In this document: piece by piece, positions 1 to 25,194 of the stretch
Numbering within the stretch: the stretch's first letter is position 1
Layout of the letters: the number at the start of each line of letters is the position of its first letter
From: Acestrorhynchus altus
Taxonomy: Eukaryota > Chordata > Actinopteri > Characiformes > Acestrorhynchidae
NCBI GenBank assembly: GCA_034509495.1
Contig: CM067505.1
Location: 8,581,532 to 8,645,531 of the forward strand
Direction: 5' to 3'
DNA length: 64,000 nucleotides
Translations under genes and position numbers: made by a program
Notes under the pieces: generated by a model
Database searches by the model: none
Seen by the model: only the letters and a program-made list of their open reading frames with translations
What the model was told of the DNA's origin: nothing

Positions 1-2049
1 GTTAATATTGTCACAGAATAAGAATATACAAATAACTAAATTTTGATAAAAAAAATGTCAAATAAAACCTTCAATAGGATTATATATGAGAATGAGCTTG
101 AGCAATGAGTGAGAAATAATGAAAGAAGTCAAAGGTTGATGAGGACACCTAGTTATTTTTTTTTTCAGTTGCTTCTTAGGAAAATGGATGAATAAAACAG
201 AGATAATAATCAGTTGGCTGATGTTTTGCAGATTACATTTCATATAATTCAAGCAGTTCCATATTGTATTACTGAGCTGTCCCTCATACATGGGTATAAA
301 CAACAGAAAAACACAGATGTACACACATTGGCTGATACAGATACAAAAACAACTACATCAACTTTTGAGGACACTGAATCGTATATTTTGGTAAATGCAC
401 ACTCTGGACATGTTTTATGTTTTACTGGACAACCAGGACATTTAAGGACAATCAAGCCAAAAAACAGCTGCTCGCATGAAATTTCTCTTTCTCACACAGC
501 AAGGCCACGCTGCAGAGTGCAGCAGTAGAATGAGAATCATCAGACAAATACAGTTATATGCATTTTGGTAGCCCTGGCCAAATGAACTATTTCATTGATT
601 ATTGAAAAGAAGAGAGCCCTGACCTAAACATGAACATTCTGTAAAGGGTTTCTGGGTGAAAATTCATTCAACTAGATCTGAAAGAATCAAAGACTTGTCA
701 GAAATAGTTTAGGCTACCAAGTTGGGTTGACAAGGGAATAGTAAGTACTTATTAGGTCATGGTTTTGTTTTTTATTTATTTTTAATTTTTTATTTATTTT
801 TTTAATAATCATATATAAAGTAACGGTGCATTGACCTTCACCTGTTTTGAAATATTTTGTGGTAGAGGTGTAACTTCTTATTTCTTCTAAAAAGAGCAAA
901 ATATGTAATTTTGCCAGAGTTGCTCAATTGTTTTGCATTCAGTGATGGATTTAGCCTTACTATGAACCAGATGGCTGCTCAGTGGTCTTGATGACTAAAA
1001 TTAGGTCTATAAGACATCTAGCCAACTTTGTCTGTTTCAAATTTAATATATTGTATATATTTTCTTCTAATGATCTATTCTCTATTGAATTCTATTCTCC
1101 AATGTTGTTCTAGTGTTTCACATGATTAATAGTATTTGGTTTAGCTTCTAAATTGTTATTTTGGAGCATTAGCCATTATTATGATTTTTTAAATTTGAAG
1201 ATGTATTTAAAGAATGTAAACTAACCATTAAAGGCTCAGTTGGTATTTGCCCAAAGTCTGTGGTAAAGACTTTAGAATAGGAAATGATTCTCAAACTGTG
1301 TGTTTGTCTAAGGCCTCCAGATGAACATAAGACAGCATTGGTGATTTTTCTACAGAAACAGACTTTTCTGTCTCTAAATCAGCCACAAAGAATGAAAATA
1401 TCTTGTTGAAGGAAATAGTGTTGTAGACACATCAGTTCCCTGGTGGTTACATGTCATGTTTCATTTTAAGCAGTACTGTTATATAGAGCACAGAAAGCAG
1501 TAGGGGCGTCACATCGTCTAGACATTACTTTTGGAGGTTTTGTAGGCCTTAAGTCTATTAGGTGAACTTGTTGGTCTGGTGAGGAGCCCGTCACTTTGTC
1601 CACCCTGTTTAATCAATGGTTCTATACATACACATTCCATACACCCCAAATTTGCAAGTGTTAAATTATATTTCAGTGTAATATAAATAAACATTCCAAT
1701 GTTACTTTATATTTGTTTCAGTTAAAACATAGAGAAATATATATTAATTGCAGCATATAAATGTGTAGCAAATGAATGGCCTTTCCTACTGAGTCAGCAT
1801 ATAGTAACACCCCCTTTGTCAGATAAGTGATCCTATCTAGCTAGGTTTTTTCAAATTTAACCCACTTTCACCAAGGTTTCCAGGTGTCTCAGGTCTCCAG
1901 TTTTGTGCCATGGATATCATGGCATTATTGGGCTTTTAATGATTTGTTAAACTGGGGATTGTCTCGTGGAACCAGTCCTGAGCAAAATCAGTTTCTAAGA
2001 TCTTCAGTACAAACATAAGTTGCAAATTTTATTTGGGAAGTGTTGTGAA
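1..2049. other. non-coding, nothing recognised
   Basis: AT-rich, with only short open frames of no recognisable similarity. It may be thrb intron sequence if TRbeta1 exons lie upstream of the window. Confidence 0.4.
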
Positions 2050-2998
2050 TTTGTCAATTTCTGGAATAAGACCTAAACTGTCACCCTAAGCATCATAATG
2101 TGCCACACATTTTTAATGGGAGACAGGTCTGGACTGCAGGCAGGCCAGTGTAGTACCCGCACTCTTTTACTATGAAGCCACGCTGTTGTAACACATGCAA
2201 AATGTGGCTTGGCATTGCCTTGCTGAAATAAGCAGGAACGTCCCTGAAAAAGACTTTGCTTGGATGCAGCATATGTTGCTGCAAAACCTGAATGTACCTT
2301 TCAGCATTAATGGTGCCTTTACAGATGTGCAAGTTACCCACCCCTTTTTCCCTCTGTGGCCCAGAGGGCACGGCATCCACGATTTCCAAAAACAATTTGA
2401 AATGTGGACTCGTCAGACCACAGGAAACAATTCCATTTTGCGTCAGTCCATCTCAGATGAGTCCGGGCCCTGAGAAGCTGGTGGCGTTTCAGGGTGTTGT
2501 TGATATATGACTTTCACTTTGCATGGTAGAGTTTTAACTTGCACTTGTGGTTTTCTGAAGTGTTCTTGAGCCCATGTGATAACATCTGTTACAGAATGAT
2601 GTCAGTTTATAATGCAGTGCCTTCTGAGGGTTCGAAGGTCGCAGGCATTCAGTGTTGGTTTTCGACCTTGCTGCTTACTTGCAGAAATTTCTCCAGATTC
2701 TCTCAAACTTTTGATGGTATTTTGGACTGTAGATGATGAAATCACTAAATTCCTTGCAATTGCTCATTGAGAGACATTGTTCTTAAACTATTTGCTCACG
2801 CAGTTGTTCACAAAGTGGTGAACCTTGCCCCATCCTTGCTTGTGAACAACTGAGCCACGGATGCTTTTGAACATTAAATATTTTGTCTTTTTTAGTTTAT
2901 TGAATTGAATATAGGTTGAAAAGGATGCAAATCATCATCTGTTTTTATTTATGTTTTACACAACATCTCAACTTCATTGGAATTGAAGTTGTAAGAAC
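2050..2998 (-). mobile_element. Tc1/mariner-type transposon remnant
   Basis: On the minus strand a decayed transposase: an N-terminal helix-turn-helix region near 2700-2850, then GTINAERYIQVLQQHML (about 2240-2310) and a mutated DWPACSPDLSPIEN-like stretch near 2110-2160. The right end (2866-2998), finishing CATTGGAATTGAAGTTGT, matches the long terminal inverted repeat of a common fish family. The left end is truncated. Many stops; not functional. Confidence 0.85.
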
Positions 2999-3480
2999 CT
3001 GCAAGTCACTGGTCTGTTATGTCCTGGAAGCTGCTGAAATATCAGTTTCACTATTTGCAGTCAAGTAAGTTTTATGTTGACAGGGACTGTTGTCCAAGAA
3101 AAAAAGGTATCTGCTCCAAAATCAACACTTTCATGCTTGACCACATAGAAAAACCTTTTGGAGGAAAGTTTCAGATGAGACAAAGATTGTGTTACAATGA
3201 CAAAAGGTATGTTTGATCATTGTAAAGATGATTAATGTCCGAGATTACTGTACCCGCTGGTAAGCCTTGGTAGTGGTAGCGTTATGCTCTGAGGTTGAAT
3301 GGAGTGGGAGTTTTCCACTGAGACAGTGAAACCAATGAGACATCAAATATGGTTGTGGAATGGATAAAGCACATTGTGTTTTTTGACTGGTGTTCTTTCT
3401 ACATCAGTCCTATTGAAATTGTGTGGACTGTGCATAGAGGTGAGGTGCATACTAGGAAAACAACTAATTTAAAACATCTC
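2999..3480 (+). mobile_element. Tc1-like transposon remnant (second family)
   Basis: Plus-strand fragments of a Tc1 transposase: TGGAAGCTGCTGAAATATCAG-type helix-turn-helix sequence at about 3025, a VMLWG-like block near 3285, and FFDWC...SPIEIVW near 3388-3440. It abuts the previous element in the opposite orientation. Degenerate. Confidence 0.7.
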
Positions 3481-4264
3481 ACCATAACTGTTGTCCTGCA
3501 CCTGTTTTACCTGTGAGTCAAATGATCAGAATGAGAGAAAGAACCACCATCACCAGAGTGCCTGTGCATCTGCAATGTATGTTTGACAGCAACAGTGTGG
3601 AAGTGCCAGAGAGGATTACTGTGGTGTATATGATATCATGACTGCCTTGGCTTACCATCTGCTTCACATTCGGCCCCATAAGAGACGCTGCCACAGAAGA
3701 ACACGTCTGTCCTCCCAGTGTATATTAGGCTTGACAAATGCTGCTTTTCTAGTACACCATTATGGTATTTGTTTTGTCAAGGTTTTAGCCCTCATCAAAA
3801 ATAGCCACAGCCTGAGTGATTCATGTGGTTTGGAGTACAGTACATGTCCCTTACATTTCTGAGCAAAACAGCTGAAAACAATATTTAAAAAGATGTGTCA
3901 GGACGTGGCATATAGCAGTGATATATAAGTATATATGTATGTATATATGAAATTGCTAACAGTGCAGAACTTTCACATTAAGGAACATTTTATTACTTAT
4001 TGAAATAAATTATAAAATAGTTTTTTGGGTTTTTTTTCTGCTTGTAGAAAAAGATTCAGTAGGTTTAATATAGTACTGAGAATAAAATCTAATAACTCTA
4101 TTCCATATGAAACTGCAGTAGTTGAGATTGCAGAATGCTTTGCAGAATTTTACTGTACAAAATTTCAGATGCTTGTTCTGAAGATGCACAACTTCAAACA
4201 TTTTTAAAAGACATAACATTGAACTAGACAACAAGTGATTTCTATTCTGAAAGCCCTTCTCCAG
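3481..4264. other. non-coding, nothing recognised
   Basis: Short open frames without recognisable similarity. The stretch 3640-3860 is open for 74 codons but I cannot assign it; probably repeat-derived. Confidence 0.35.
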
Positions 4265-5851
4265 ATCAATGGATTAATCAGAGATTTATAAAATATTTAA
4301 AGATCTGTTATAAAATGCATACCATCATGCTTTTGAGTCAAAAGTTACGGCCCCTTCCTGGAGCAAAGCGAACATAATGGGAATGCATAAAGAGGGCCCA
4401 TATCATTGCTGAATGGAGACCTGTGTATGCTGACAGTCATTCTTGCTAGAAGGGGCTGTAAGATTGTAACCCAAATTATCCTTCCTGATCAAACTGGTTT
4501 TAGTACTGGAAAATATTATGGAGATAATCTTAGATGACTACAGTTTAAATTTTACTCTGACTTTATTAATTGGATACAAACACTTTACTCAGAACCACAG
4601 ACCACTGCTCAGAGAGATTTACATTAGAATTGGATGTAGACATGGTTGTTCTCTCTTTCTCCTTATTTTTTTGCTATTTGTATTGAACCACTTGCACAGT
4701 TCATTAGAGACAGTAATGGCATTAAAGGAATTGAAATAAATAAAGAAGTGCATAAAATACCGCTCTGTATGAATGATGTATTACTATATTTAACAGAGCC
4801 AGCAACACCAATTTCTCAGTTTGGACATTATTCAGGATACAAAATTAGTGTTGACAAAACAGAGGCAATGGATTTAATGGTAGCATATCACTAAGTGTGA
4901 AACTCCAGAGTGAAATTAAATCGCCAAAAGATGGTATTAAATATCTTGGTAGATTTGTCCCTATAGCTACACAAGCTCTCTATGATGCTAACTAATTCAG
5001 TGTATATGTAAAGATTTATAGAAAAAACATATATAACATATGAAGACTGTTATGCCAATCAATTTGGATATAGGATTTAAAAGATGGTGTAAACATGGCC
5101 TCACTCAATTTGATCAGATCTTGAAGTAAAAGGTAACCTTAAGACATTTGAACTGTTAAAAATTGAATTCAATCTCCCTACAGCAGACTTTTTTAGTTAT
5201 CTGCAATTAAGACATTTTGTGCTTAGACGTAAAGTTTTCACCAATAGAAAATTATTTAATTCAGTCACAAATGTTTTGCCATCTGCTTGGCAAAACAATT
5301 AGTAATTAAATATTTTTTCTATAAACCTACATAATTCTGTGAATGTAAAGCAAATATGGGAATCAGAAATGCACAAGGACATAACACAGGATACCTAGAA
5401 GGAAATATATACAGAAGCAAACCTAGTGATGAACACACGGATCAAATGATAAATAATCATTTCAGAACTTCATGTTGGAGAAAATGTGGAGCACAAATTA
5501 GAAACCATGCTCACATATTTTAGCTATGTCCTAATTTGCAGATTTGTTTTTTGGAAAGATGTTTATGATGCTCTTAAGGAAGTGTACCAACAGAATTTCC
5601 CACAAGATCCTAGGGTGGTACTGTAGGGAGTAATACATGATGGTGTGGAAGGGAACTCTAAGAAAGATCCTGGGAATACTATTTACAGTGGCTTTCAAAT
5701 GTATCACAATTAAATGGCTGAGCCCCCCACATATAACTTATGGATCCAAAAGATATGGGATTTCTATCAGATGGAACAAATAACATTCAGTAAGGCTCCA
5801 AAAATGGGAACTTGCTGGGCGATGGGACCCAGTAATGGATGAAGTTTTTTG

Positions 5852-5882
<31 letters not shown>
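4265..5882 (+). mobile_element. L1-type LINE relic (reverse transcriptase and C-terminal part)
   Basis: Reading across frames gives reverse transcriptase landmarks: PISLLNGDL (about 4400), LPDQTGF (about 4480), the SPYFFAICIEPLAQF block (4655-4700), a degraded catalytic box (MNDV in place of YADDV) near 4770, and FGHYSGYKISVDKTEAM (4820-4870). The tail continues to a poly(T) tract at 5856-5882. Many stops. Confidence 0.8.
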
Positions 5883-7600
5883 GTGAGCGACTGGAGTTGG
5901 AGTGACAGAAAGTCGTAATGCCACTGGTTAGGCCATGTTTGGGCCCCGAGTGTCCTAGCTATACCTAGATATTTTAGCTAGCAGTGGGAAAAATCCTTGT
6001 GTCTGAGATCACAAAGCCAAGTGAATGGTCTTAGGAGTAACTTAATAGTTAATATCTAACATGTTCTTGCTATCTCTGATCCCTGGCATGCAACTTTATA
6101 GCATTCGTTTAACCAGAGCAATGCATCATTGGAACCTTTTACGGGGGATTCAGTTTTTTGATAGAAGTGCTTGTTGGATGGGTTTCCAACTCAAGCACAT
6201 TTAGCAGATTAGTTTATTCAGGTTTCCTTTTATTTAGAATGACTCAAGCAGTTTGCTGAGCTCCCGCCATCTGGCCCGCTTAATTGCACGTGGGTGAATA
6301 TGCTTATTTGGTTGTATTAATCAAAAGACACAGAACAAATGTTTGACACGTTATATATGGCATACCACACTCATTTAGAGATCCTGTCATCATTTCTGAA
6401 TAGTGCTGTGGATTATTTTGACATAATCCAGATGGCATCAGTAGTGCAAAATGTGCTAATAAAACACTGATTTCTGAACTTGTGTCACAGTTAATAATCT
6501 TTATATATAATGTAATTTGGATTCAGCCACTTCATTTGGTTCAAGAATAACCTGTAACTGTGAAAAAGGATCTATTACTTTAGTTGCTCGAGAAACACAT
6601 TAATCACATTTAAATAATAATGCAACTGATTGAATATAGCCTGGCTTCTGTAACCTCCGCACCTCAGCATTCATGACTTGTCAAAACAATACTATTGAGA
6701 CAGCAGGAAAGACAACACTGCTAACCGAATAATACATCAGTGCTCTTCTCACATTTCCAAAAAAATGTTTCCAAAAACAAAACAGGTCTCTTCTCTTAAA
6801 GCTAATACTGCACTTCTTGGTTTGCTGTCTTGAGAACTGGACAGTTATTCATGGGGGAACCATGAATTCTGTATCCTGTTTGTCTGAAAACAGAAGCAGA
6901 CTATCTGTTGTGCATGAGCTGATACTAAAACATAATTGGGTTATATAACAAGACAGTAAGCCAAAACACAGTAATTCCACATCTGAGTGACTGAAAAGAA
7001 ATATAATTAATGTTTTGGAGTGGTTTGTATGGCAATGGCTTAAATGAGCATCAAATGCAAACACAGATACAGAAATTAACAATTAAAATAAATGATTTTT
7101 ATTTTATTAGTTTTGTGTTTGACAATTAATTTTTTATAATCCTGCATCATGTTCAAAGATTTAAAAGCATGTAAAATATATAATAATAAAGAAAATCATG
7201 AAGAGAGCATATAATTTCTATAGTGCTGTATGTAAGGCTTTGGCTTGCCTGTACTTTGACACTAGAATGTAGTTATGTTTTGTAATTTTGTGACTTATTG
7301 TATTGTAAGTTATTGTGAGCTATGCAAGTTTCCTAAAAATAAGGAAAGAATAAGGAAAGCTTACATAAACAGTTGTAGCACTTGAAGTAAAAGATCAGCT
7401 CATGGAACAGTGGAACTGTTTGAGATCCAGAACTAATCAGCAGCCGTTATATTACCTGGCCTTACTAATGCTTCCATGGCTGAATGCAATCAGATCCTCA
7501 CAGCAATTTCCAACATTTATTGTAAAGCCTTTTCCAAAGTGTAGACACTGTTACTGCAATATCATATACATTGCCTCCCTAACTTTGAGTAGATCTCCCT
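5883..7600. other. non-coding, possible conserved stretch
   Basis: No gene. The part at about 6230-6480 looks less repeat-like than its surroundings and could hold regulatory sequence of thrb. Confidence 0.3.
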
Positions 7601-7609
7601 TGTGGTGAT

Positions 7610-8072
7610 GTGAGCATTCTGAAGGCATCCTGTTGTATCTGGTACCATGACATTTGCAGAAGAACCTTTAAATTCTGTAAGTTGTGAGGTGGGGGCTCCA
7701 TGGAACACACCAGTGAGACGTAGGTGCCCATGACTGTGCCACCAGTTGACTTTTCTTGAATCACATTTGATAATTAAGACCCCATAAGACCTGTCTGAGG
7801 TTTTGGGGAAGCTCTGACCCAGTCATCATGCCATCATTTTGCCCTTGACTCAGTCTTGTCCCTCTGGTCTCGTCTTTGTTTTGTTTATCTTCCCTCGTGC
7901 TTCTGAGCACATGTCATGTCTCCACCATTTCTCCTGCTTTCAATACAGCACCTTTAAGAATAGAATTTTTCTCTGTAATATATGTGTAAAATCTGTAAAA
8001 CAATCAATGTTTTTCCCTTCACATGTCAGTGGTGTTAATGTTGTGGCTGATCAGTGTAGTGTACTGTAGATG
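7610..8072. mobile_element. dispersed non-autonomous repeat, copy 1
   Basis: Shares blocks with 8815-9300, 28590-28760 and 32800-32965: a CCATAAGACCTGTCTGA-like block, then GACCCAGTCATC, and an end reading TGTCAGTGGTGTTAATGTT...GGCTGATCAGTGTA. This matches a repeat I recognise as widespread in fish genomes. No coding capacity. Confidence 0.65.
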
Positions 8073-8814
8073 TGAGCATTAATTTGTATTTAACTACTTA
8101 GAGAATAGCTTATCTTTTATAATTGTAATGTTTACTAGTCAGATCTTTCACTGAGTTGTTGAAAAAAATCTAATACTGGTTCTACATCTGCAAATCCCAG
8201 ATCTGTTGTTAATATTAATCCATATTAAACTGTGAATCATCAATACAGTCTCTTCTATACTGGTCATTCCCGTCCCATCCTCTCTACCAGTATGATGGTG
8301 TTTAAAATCACCCGGCCCTAGGTTTGACATTACTGTGGTTGGGGAAATCCACGTGAGACGTAGAAGAACTCTTGTGTGACGCCTCTCTGTTAGAGAGAAA
8401 AGAAGCTGTTTGTTTTTCAAACTGATAATACTTCCCAGAATGTGCTTGTTAAGCCAGCTGGTGGTGACTCAGAAAATCTGGTCCATTGCCATTAACTGGG
8501 GACATGTCCAACACTTCTGCAGGTCCATTTATAAAGGCCGATTGAGGTTGTGAAATCTGACATACTTTACGTGTCTAATGAATTTCTGAGCCATGTCTCA
8601 TGCCCAAAAAAACCACACAAGGGTTACACTCAGCATCATGTGTTTATTACATGCGTTCAGTTTTAACACTAATCAGTAATTTCATCTTTGTGCTTGATTT
8701 GCTTTGACAGTTGACAAGAGCTCATGTGAAAATTACAGCAGAATCACACAAACTTAGAATCTTGGCTCCTCTCGTGGTTTCTTCACCTGAAAAATGCTTT
8801 CCTTACCACAACAT

Positions 8815-9300
8815 CATCTGATATTTTGTAGGCCCCCCCTTGTCCCACCAAATCAGTTCTGACTCCAGACACAGACTCTATACTTGTGAAGTGGGGCCTC
8901 CATGTATCATACCAGTAAGTCTGGAGAACTTTTTGTAGGTACTGACCACTGCATACCAGGAACACCCCACAAGACCTGTCTGACATTTTGGAGATGGTCT
9001 GTCCCAGTCATTTAGTTATCACAATTTGGACTTTGTCAACATGTTTCATGTGTTATCCTTGCCATAAACCTCAACTCAAAGAACCAACTTACTAATCTAT
9101 ATTTCCCACCCTTTGACAGGTGTCATTGTAAGCAGATAATAGGTTACTGGCTAATGGTCTCATGTTCTTAATAACACAATGAGTATTTGTTTGTGTAGCA
9201 TATAGCGTTACTTTTTTTTTTCTATTGTTTCTGCGTGAAGGCTGTTTCTTTTTGGCGGGCCAGACCCAGGGGAGCAGATTATTCACTTAACCTCTGACCT
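8815..9300. mobile_element. dispersed non-autonomous repeat, copy 2
   Basis: Contains ACTGCATACCAGGAACACCC, CACAAGACCTGTCTGACA and GTCCCAGTCATTTAG blocks, then CCCACCCTTTGACAGGTGTC and TTATTCACTTAACCT at the end. Same family as 7610-8072. Confidence 0.65.
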
Positions 9301-12300
9301 GATCCTGACCTTATTAGCAACAACTTCCAGTCTGAAACTAATGAGGGTTGAATGACAATGAGAGATGAGTATATTAAAGAAGTAACCATGTTAGACCCGT
9401 TTTGATCATAGGTTTCACTTGTGTAGGACAAATATGGATTTTATTCACAGAAAAAAGCTCCAAAACATCAAAAATGTAGTTATAATATTAATGTCCAGCA
9501 TTAAAGTGATCAAAATGTGATCAAATCTCAAGGCAGCACAACACACAATTATGATTTAAGGCTCATCACTTAATAAATATTTCATTACTCTCAAAATGCC
9601 AAAAAACTGAAATATATGCAAATGTTTAGATGTGTGAGAATTTACATTGATGGCATTTGACAGCTGCTCTTAAACAGAATGACATACAAAAGACTCACAA
9701 AAGTGCTTTGTTATCAACGCAACGGCATTCACACTAATAAACTGAGCATTCATTACTGTTTCGTAATAATGTTACGCTAATCCAACAAACTGTGGCTTTT
9801 GTGGCTTGGCTTTAAAAGCTTGAACACTCTGTATTTATGTTCACCTTTTCTTAAATTCACTGTTTAGATGTTCTGATTTGGACACTACAGTATTTATAGA
9901 GGGATAATGTAAATCTTTAACAGTAATGGCTGGTTGGATTTTGTATTAGCTGTTTGACATCTGCTACGGCTGAATAACAATGACACATTAACTGTCGAAA
10001 TGGGATGATGCATTTCCAAGAACACTGTCCGAAGATGATCCTTAACCTAGACAGGGTTGTTTTCTTGGAGCACATAGTGTAGGCAAGACAAGACAGTCTG
10101 AGACTGGACAGGTCTTAGCAGGGCATCATATCCTATCAAACTTTTAAGCAGATTAGAACCTTTTGGGACCTAAATGAGTATGTGGTTTTGAGTATGTTGT
10201 GACAGAAGAGTGCTTAACCTAATGTTCATTCTCCAATGCCATTCTCTGACGCCAGCAAGATTAGTACCAAAATTAGTAATCCTATTGATCAAACCCTCCT
10301 GCCACTACCGAGAAGATCAATAAGGCTTGGTAATGGCGGGATTTTGGCTCTGACTTATTGATACGTCGTTGACACCTCTAAAGGCAATATGGAGCAGCGG
10401 TGGCTCAATGGAGCACTGCCTAACTCTCTTATCAGCAGCGTGCAAAGTCTAATCTGTCTGTAATTATTACTAGGTGGGGTGCATGGAGTCCTCCAGGGAC
10501 GGGTGCATGTTTTGTTTGCTTTCCCTCAGCTTACCCTGAGGCCTTCAAGGGGAAGGTGGCCCAGGCAGCATGTCCTTTTCAGGTAACACCGTGTCTCTGG
10601 GGACATCTGGCTCAAGAAGCCATGTCAAGCCAGGCCCTATCCCCAGTGGTGTGAGGGCCTGCTATCTGAAAATTGTACATGACCAGCTTTGAACCCCTGA
10701 GACCTTAAGTCATTGATCAGGGAGGGAATAAATGGGTGCAAAACTCACTTGTAGGTCCATTAACGCCAAGAGCTGCCGAAGTGAGCGCACAGCTTCCATT
10801 ATCGACCGCGGTCGTGTACAGTTGGACTACAGGGGCACTTTCAGAGCTTCAAAGGGCTTTTGGAGGTTGTGGAAATATTCCGTTACCTGGTTGAATTAGA
10901 AGGGTCAATTGCTTGACCTTTACAGACCTTTTAGAGTATGTTCAATAGAAGACAGTGTTCAGAGCCTGGGCTTGGATATAATACACTGGATTTTAAATAA
11001 TTGTGACTTCAGGAATTTCGGGGGTTTACTTTAAAAGGACTTTTATGCAGTAAAAGGATTATGTTCTGTGGAAATCTTTGACAAGGAGTGAATATAAGGT
11101 AAGCAGAATCCTAAAATCTACCATTTATGAAGACATCGTTTAAATCAGAATTTATTTCTATTAACATATATTCTAAAAATTATCTGTACACTGAGCTTAG
11201 CTACTGTATTAACGCTACATGTTGAATTTACTGGCTAATTGGCTTGTTCATTTAGAATTACTGAGGATGGTCATCCCTGAATTAGAATAATGGTCTTAAA
11301 GTGATGAGATGTCCAAGCTTGAGAGAAGTGTACTGTAGGAGTGGACATGGTAGTGTCCAAGAACATAGCTCCTAATCCACAAAGGTTAAAGTTCAGCTAA
11401 TGAATTGGGGGAACTGGTTTGTAAACTGCTCTATTGAGGACCTCCTGCAAGTCAAGATCCATAGTCCCATAAATACTATCATTTTGGGTTTTTTTGTTTG
11501 TTTGGTTGGTTGGTTGGTTGGTTGTTGTTTATCTTTATTGGATTTCTCTGATCTCTGAAATCTCAAGAATTTTCATAAACCTTCTCTTTCTTTAAAAGAA
11601 GAATTCCTAGCAAGTGTCTGATGAGAGGAACAAACACAAGCAGTTGTTCGGCATTCTAATCACGTTTTAAGTTGTTTGTCGGTTGAAGTGCTTTACAAAA
11701 TACTCTGATAGATTAAACCTACGTGTGAGGACATCACCTCATCAAAAAGTTAAACTGGCATCAGCTTCTGGTCAGGAGCAGATTTGCCTCAGAGGCCCCT
11801 TCTATAAACAGCTGTTACATGCTGATCGCTTTATAGTCTTACGCGTGGGTGTCTGAACCCAAAGGAACGAATTCGGTCATGGATAAACCTGAATGTTTTG
11901 TAATTATTGTTAGTGATGTCATGAATTTTCATATTGCAACATCCACGTCTCAATTTTTTAAAAGATCTCTTTTTGACTTTGAATTTAGCTTCATTTATTG
12001 AAAGCATATGAAGATAGATTGATAAATACCACCATGCTTGAGGACATTTTCAAAATACCTGATGTAAGTTTTAGTCACGTCTGAAGCTGAATGTTATAGT
12101 TGTCAGTGTTATATTTGTTATTGTTAAAGTTGTTAGTGATGGTGCAACATTTTAATATAGTCACGTCCACTCAGCCTCAGTTTTTATAGGGTCGTTTTGA
12201 GTTTGTTTTTATCTTCATCAAAAATAAGTAGATACTGAATTTACTGATATCTTGATGTGGCAAGAATTTAATATCACTATACTTAAGGACATGTTCACAG

Positions 12301-13379
12301 TATATAAAATAGAAGAAATATGTTCGTAATAAAGATTTCTTTAGCAGGACATTAAATTAGTAAATTACTGAGAAATATATTCCTCAACTGAACTTTCTTC
12401 AGACTTTTAAAATTATCTTCTCATTCATAATTCTCCATGACAAGCATTGTCTTTATGGAACGGTGAAATTGCTCAAAGTGCCCTTACTTTTTTATTATGC
12501 TCACTCTTTTTTCAACAATGGAAAAGTGTATTTTAACATAATCTACTTCTATACCAATAAGATTGTGATATTGCACTGAATTATGTTTTTGAAATAAACA
12601 CTATCTCCAAATGAAACCCTTTATATCCAACTGAACCAAATCAGTAAGTGTGTTGTGATTAATTGCTCGTGTTATTACCTGTTATTTTTTTTTTTTTGTT
12701 CTTTGTTTTTTTATTCTTTTTATGCAATCGAGTGAAATGACTTAAATTAAAACAAAAATATGACAGAGCTGTTGCTCTGACCGCTCGGACCATCTGAAAA
12801 TGGTATACACTAGATGTACCATTTAAGGCCTGATACAGTGAACGCCAAGTAAACATCGTTACTGCACTGCAGTCAAGCAAAAGGTGTTTGACCACATGCT
12901 GCAGCATGTCAGTGTCCACTCTGGGCCCTTCAGGATAATCCAGAATAACATCAATATGGTTTAGCGCAGATTAACTTCACATGAGGTCATGGAGCGCCTC
13001 ATATTGGAAATCAATACTTTTCCGGGTAATGATGCGCCCGGTCACTTGATCCACCGACTTTGGCTTTTGGGGATTTTGACACTAATCCTATCACTTACCA
13101 AGATTTTGTCAGTTACCGATATTAATACTGATAATAAAACTCTCTTATCCACTTATAAGCACATACTGCCATATTAAAAAGTAGAGCGTATTAGCTAGGT
13201 GTGCATAGCTGGGGCTTGTCTATAGTGGGGCATCGCTGCAAAGATGGCTGGTGAGGAACACCTCTAATCTGATGGAGTATCACCCCTGTCTGCTGCACTT
13301 CCAGGATTTGTTCAGGGTCAGATTAGAAGAATGCGTAGTCATAAATCTTCCTTCCAATTTGGCAAAGCAAGGGGCAGGT
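9301..13379. other. upstream region of the TRbeta2 promoter; candidate regulatory sequence
   Basis: No coding exons found. A stretch around 10200-10850 has moderate GC and no repeat character and could be a conserved enhancer. A (TTGG)n run lies at 11500-11524. Possible OTX/CRX sites TAATCC occur at 12936 and 13083. Confidence 0.35.
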
Positions 13380-13424
13380 GGGGCGGGTGCGGAGGGTGCC
13401 TCGCCTTCCTCTATATATATATAT
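13380..13424 (+). promoter_or_regulatory. thrb: candidate TRbeta2 core promoter (GC box plus TATA)
   Basis: A GGGGCGGG box at 13380-13387 lies about 25 bp upstream of a TATATATATATAT run at 13412-13424. This would place transcription start near 13445-13455, roughly 210 nt before the TRbeta2 ATG. The short TA run could instead be a plain microsatellite. Two TAATCC (OTX/CRX-type) sites lie upstream at 12936-12941 and 13083-13088. Confidence 0.45.
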
Positions 13425-13661
13425 GCTCCATGTCCTCTGGACACCTTTCACGCCATTTGCTTCACAACAGCTCAGTATTATGTTGATACAGCATAAGCTC
13501 CTAATGTTTGTAAGAGCTAATGACAGTAGATTGCATGCATCTCAATAGAGTTTCTTTAGCAAAAATTTACAGACTTAATGTAGTGATTTCTTTTTCTTTT
13601 TTTTTTTGGTGGTAATAATTAGGCGACTTTTGCTATTATCGTGCCTTACTAGACCATAGTA

Positions 13662-25194
<11,533 letters not shown>

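Noticed and set aside
1..13600. A TRbeta1-specific first coding exon
   Set aside because: I looked for a short exon ending in phase 1 before the GYIPSYL exon with a TRbeta1-like N-terminus and found none; it probably lies upstream of the window.
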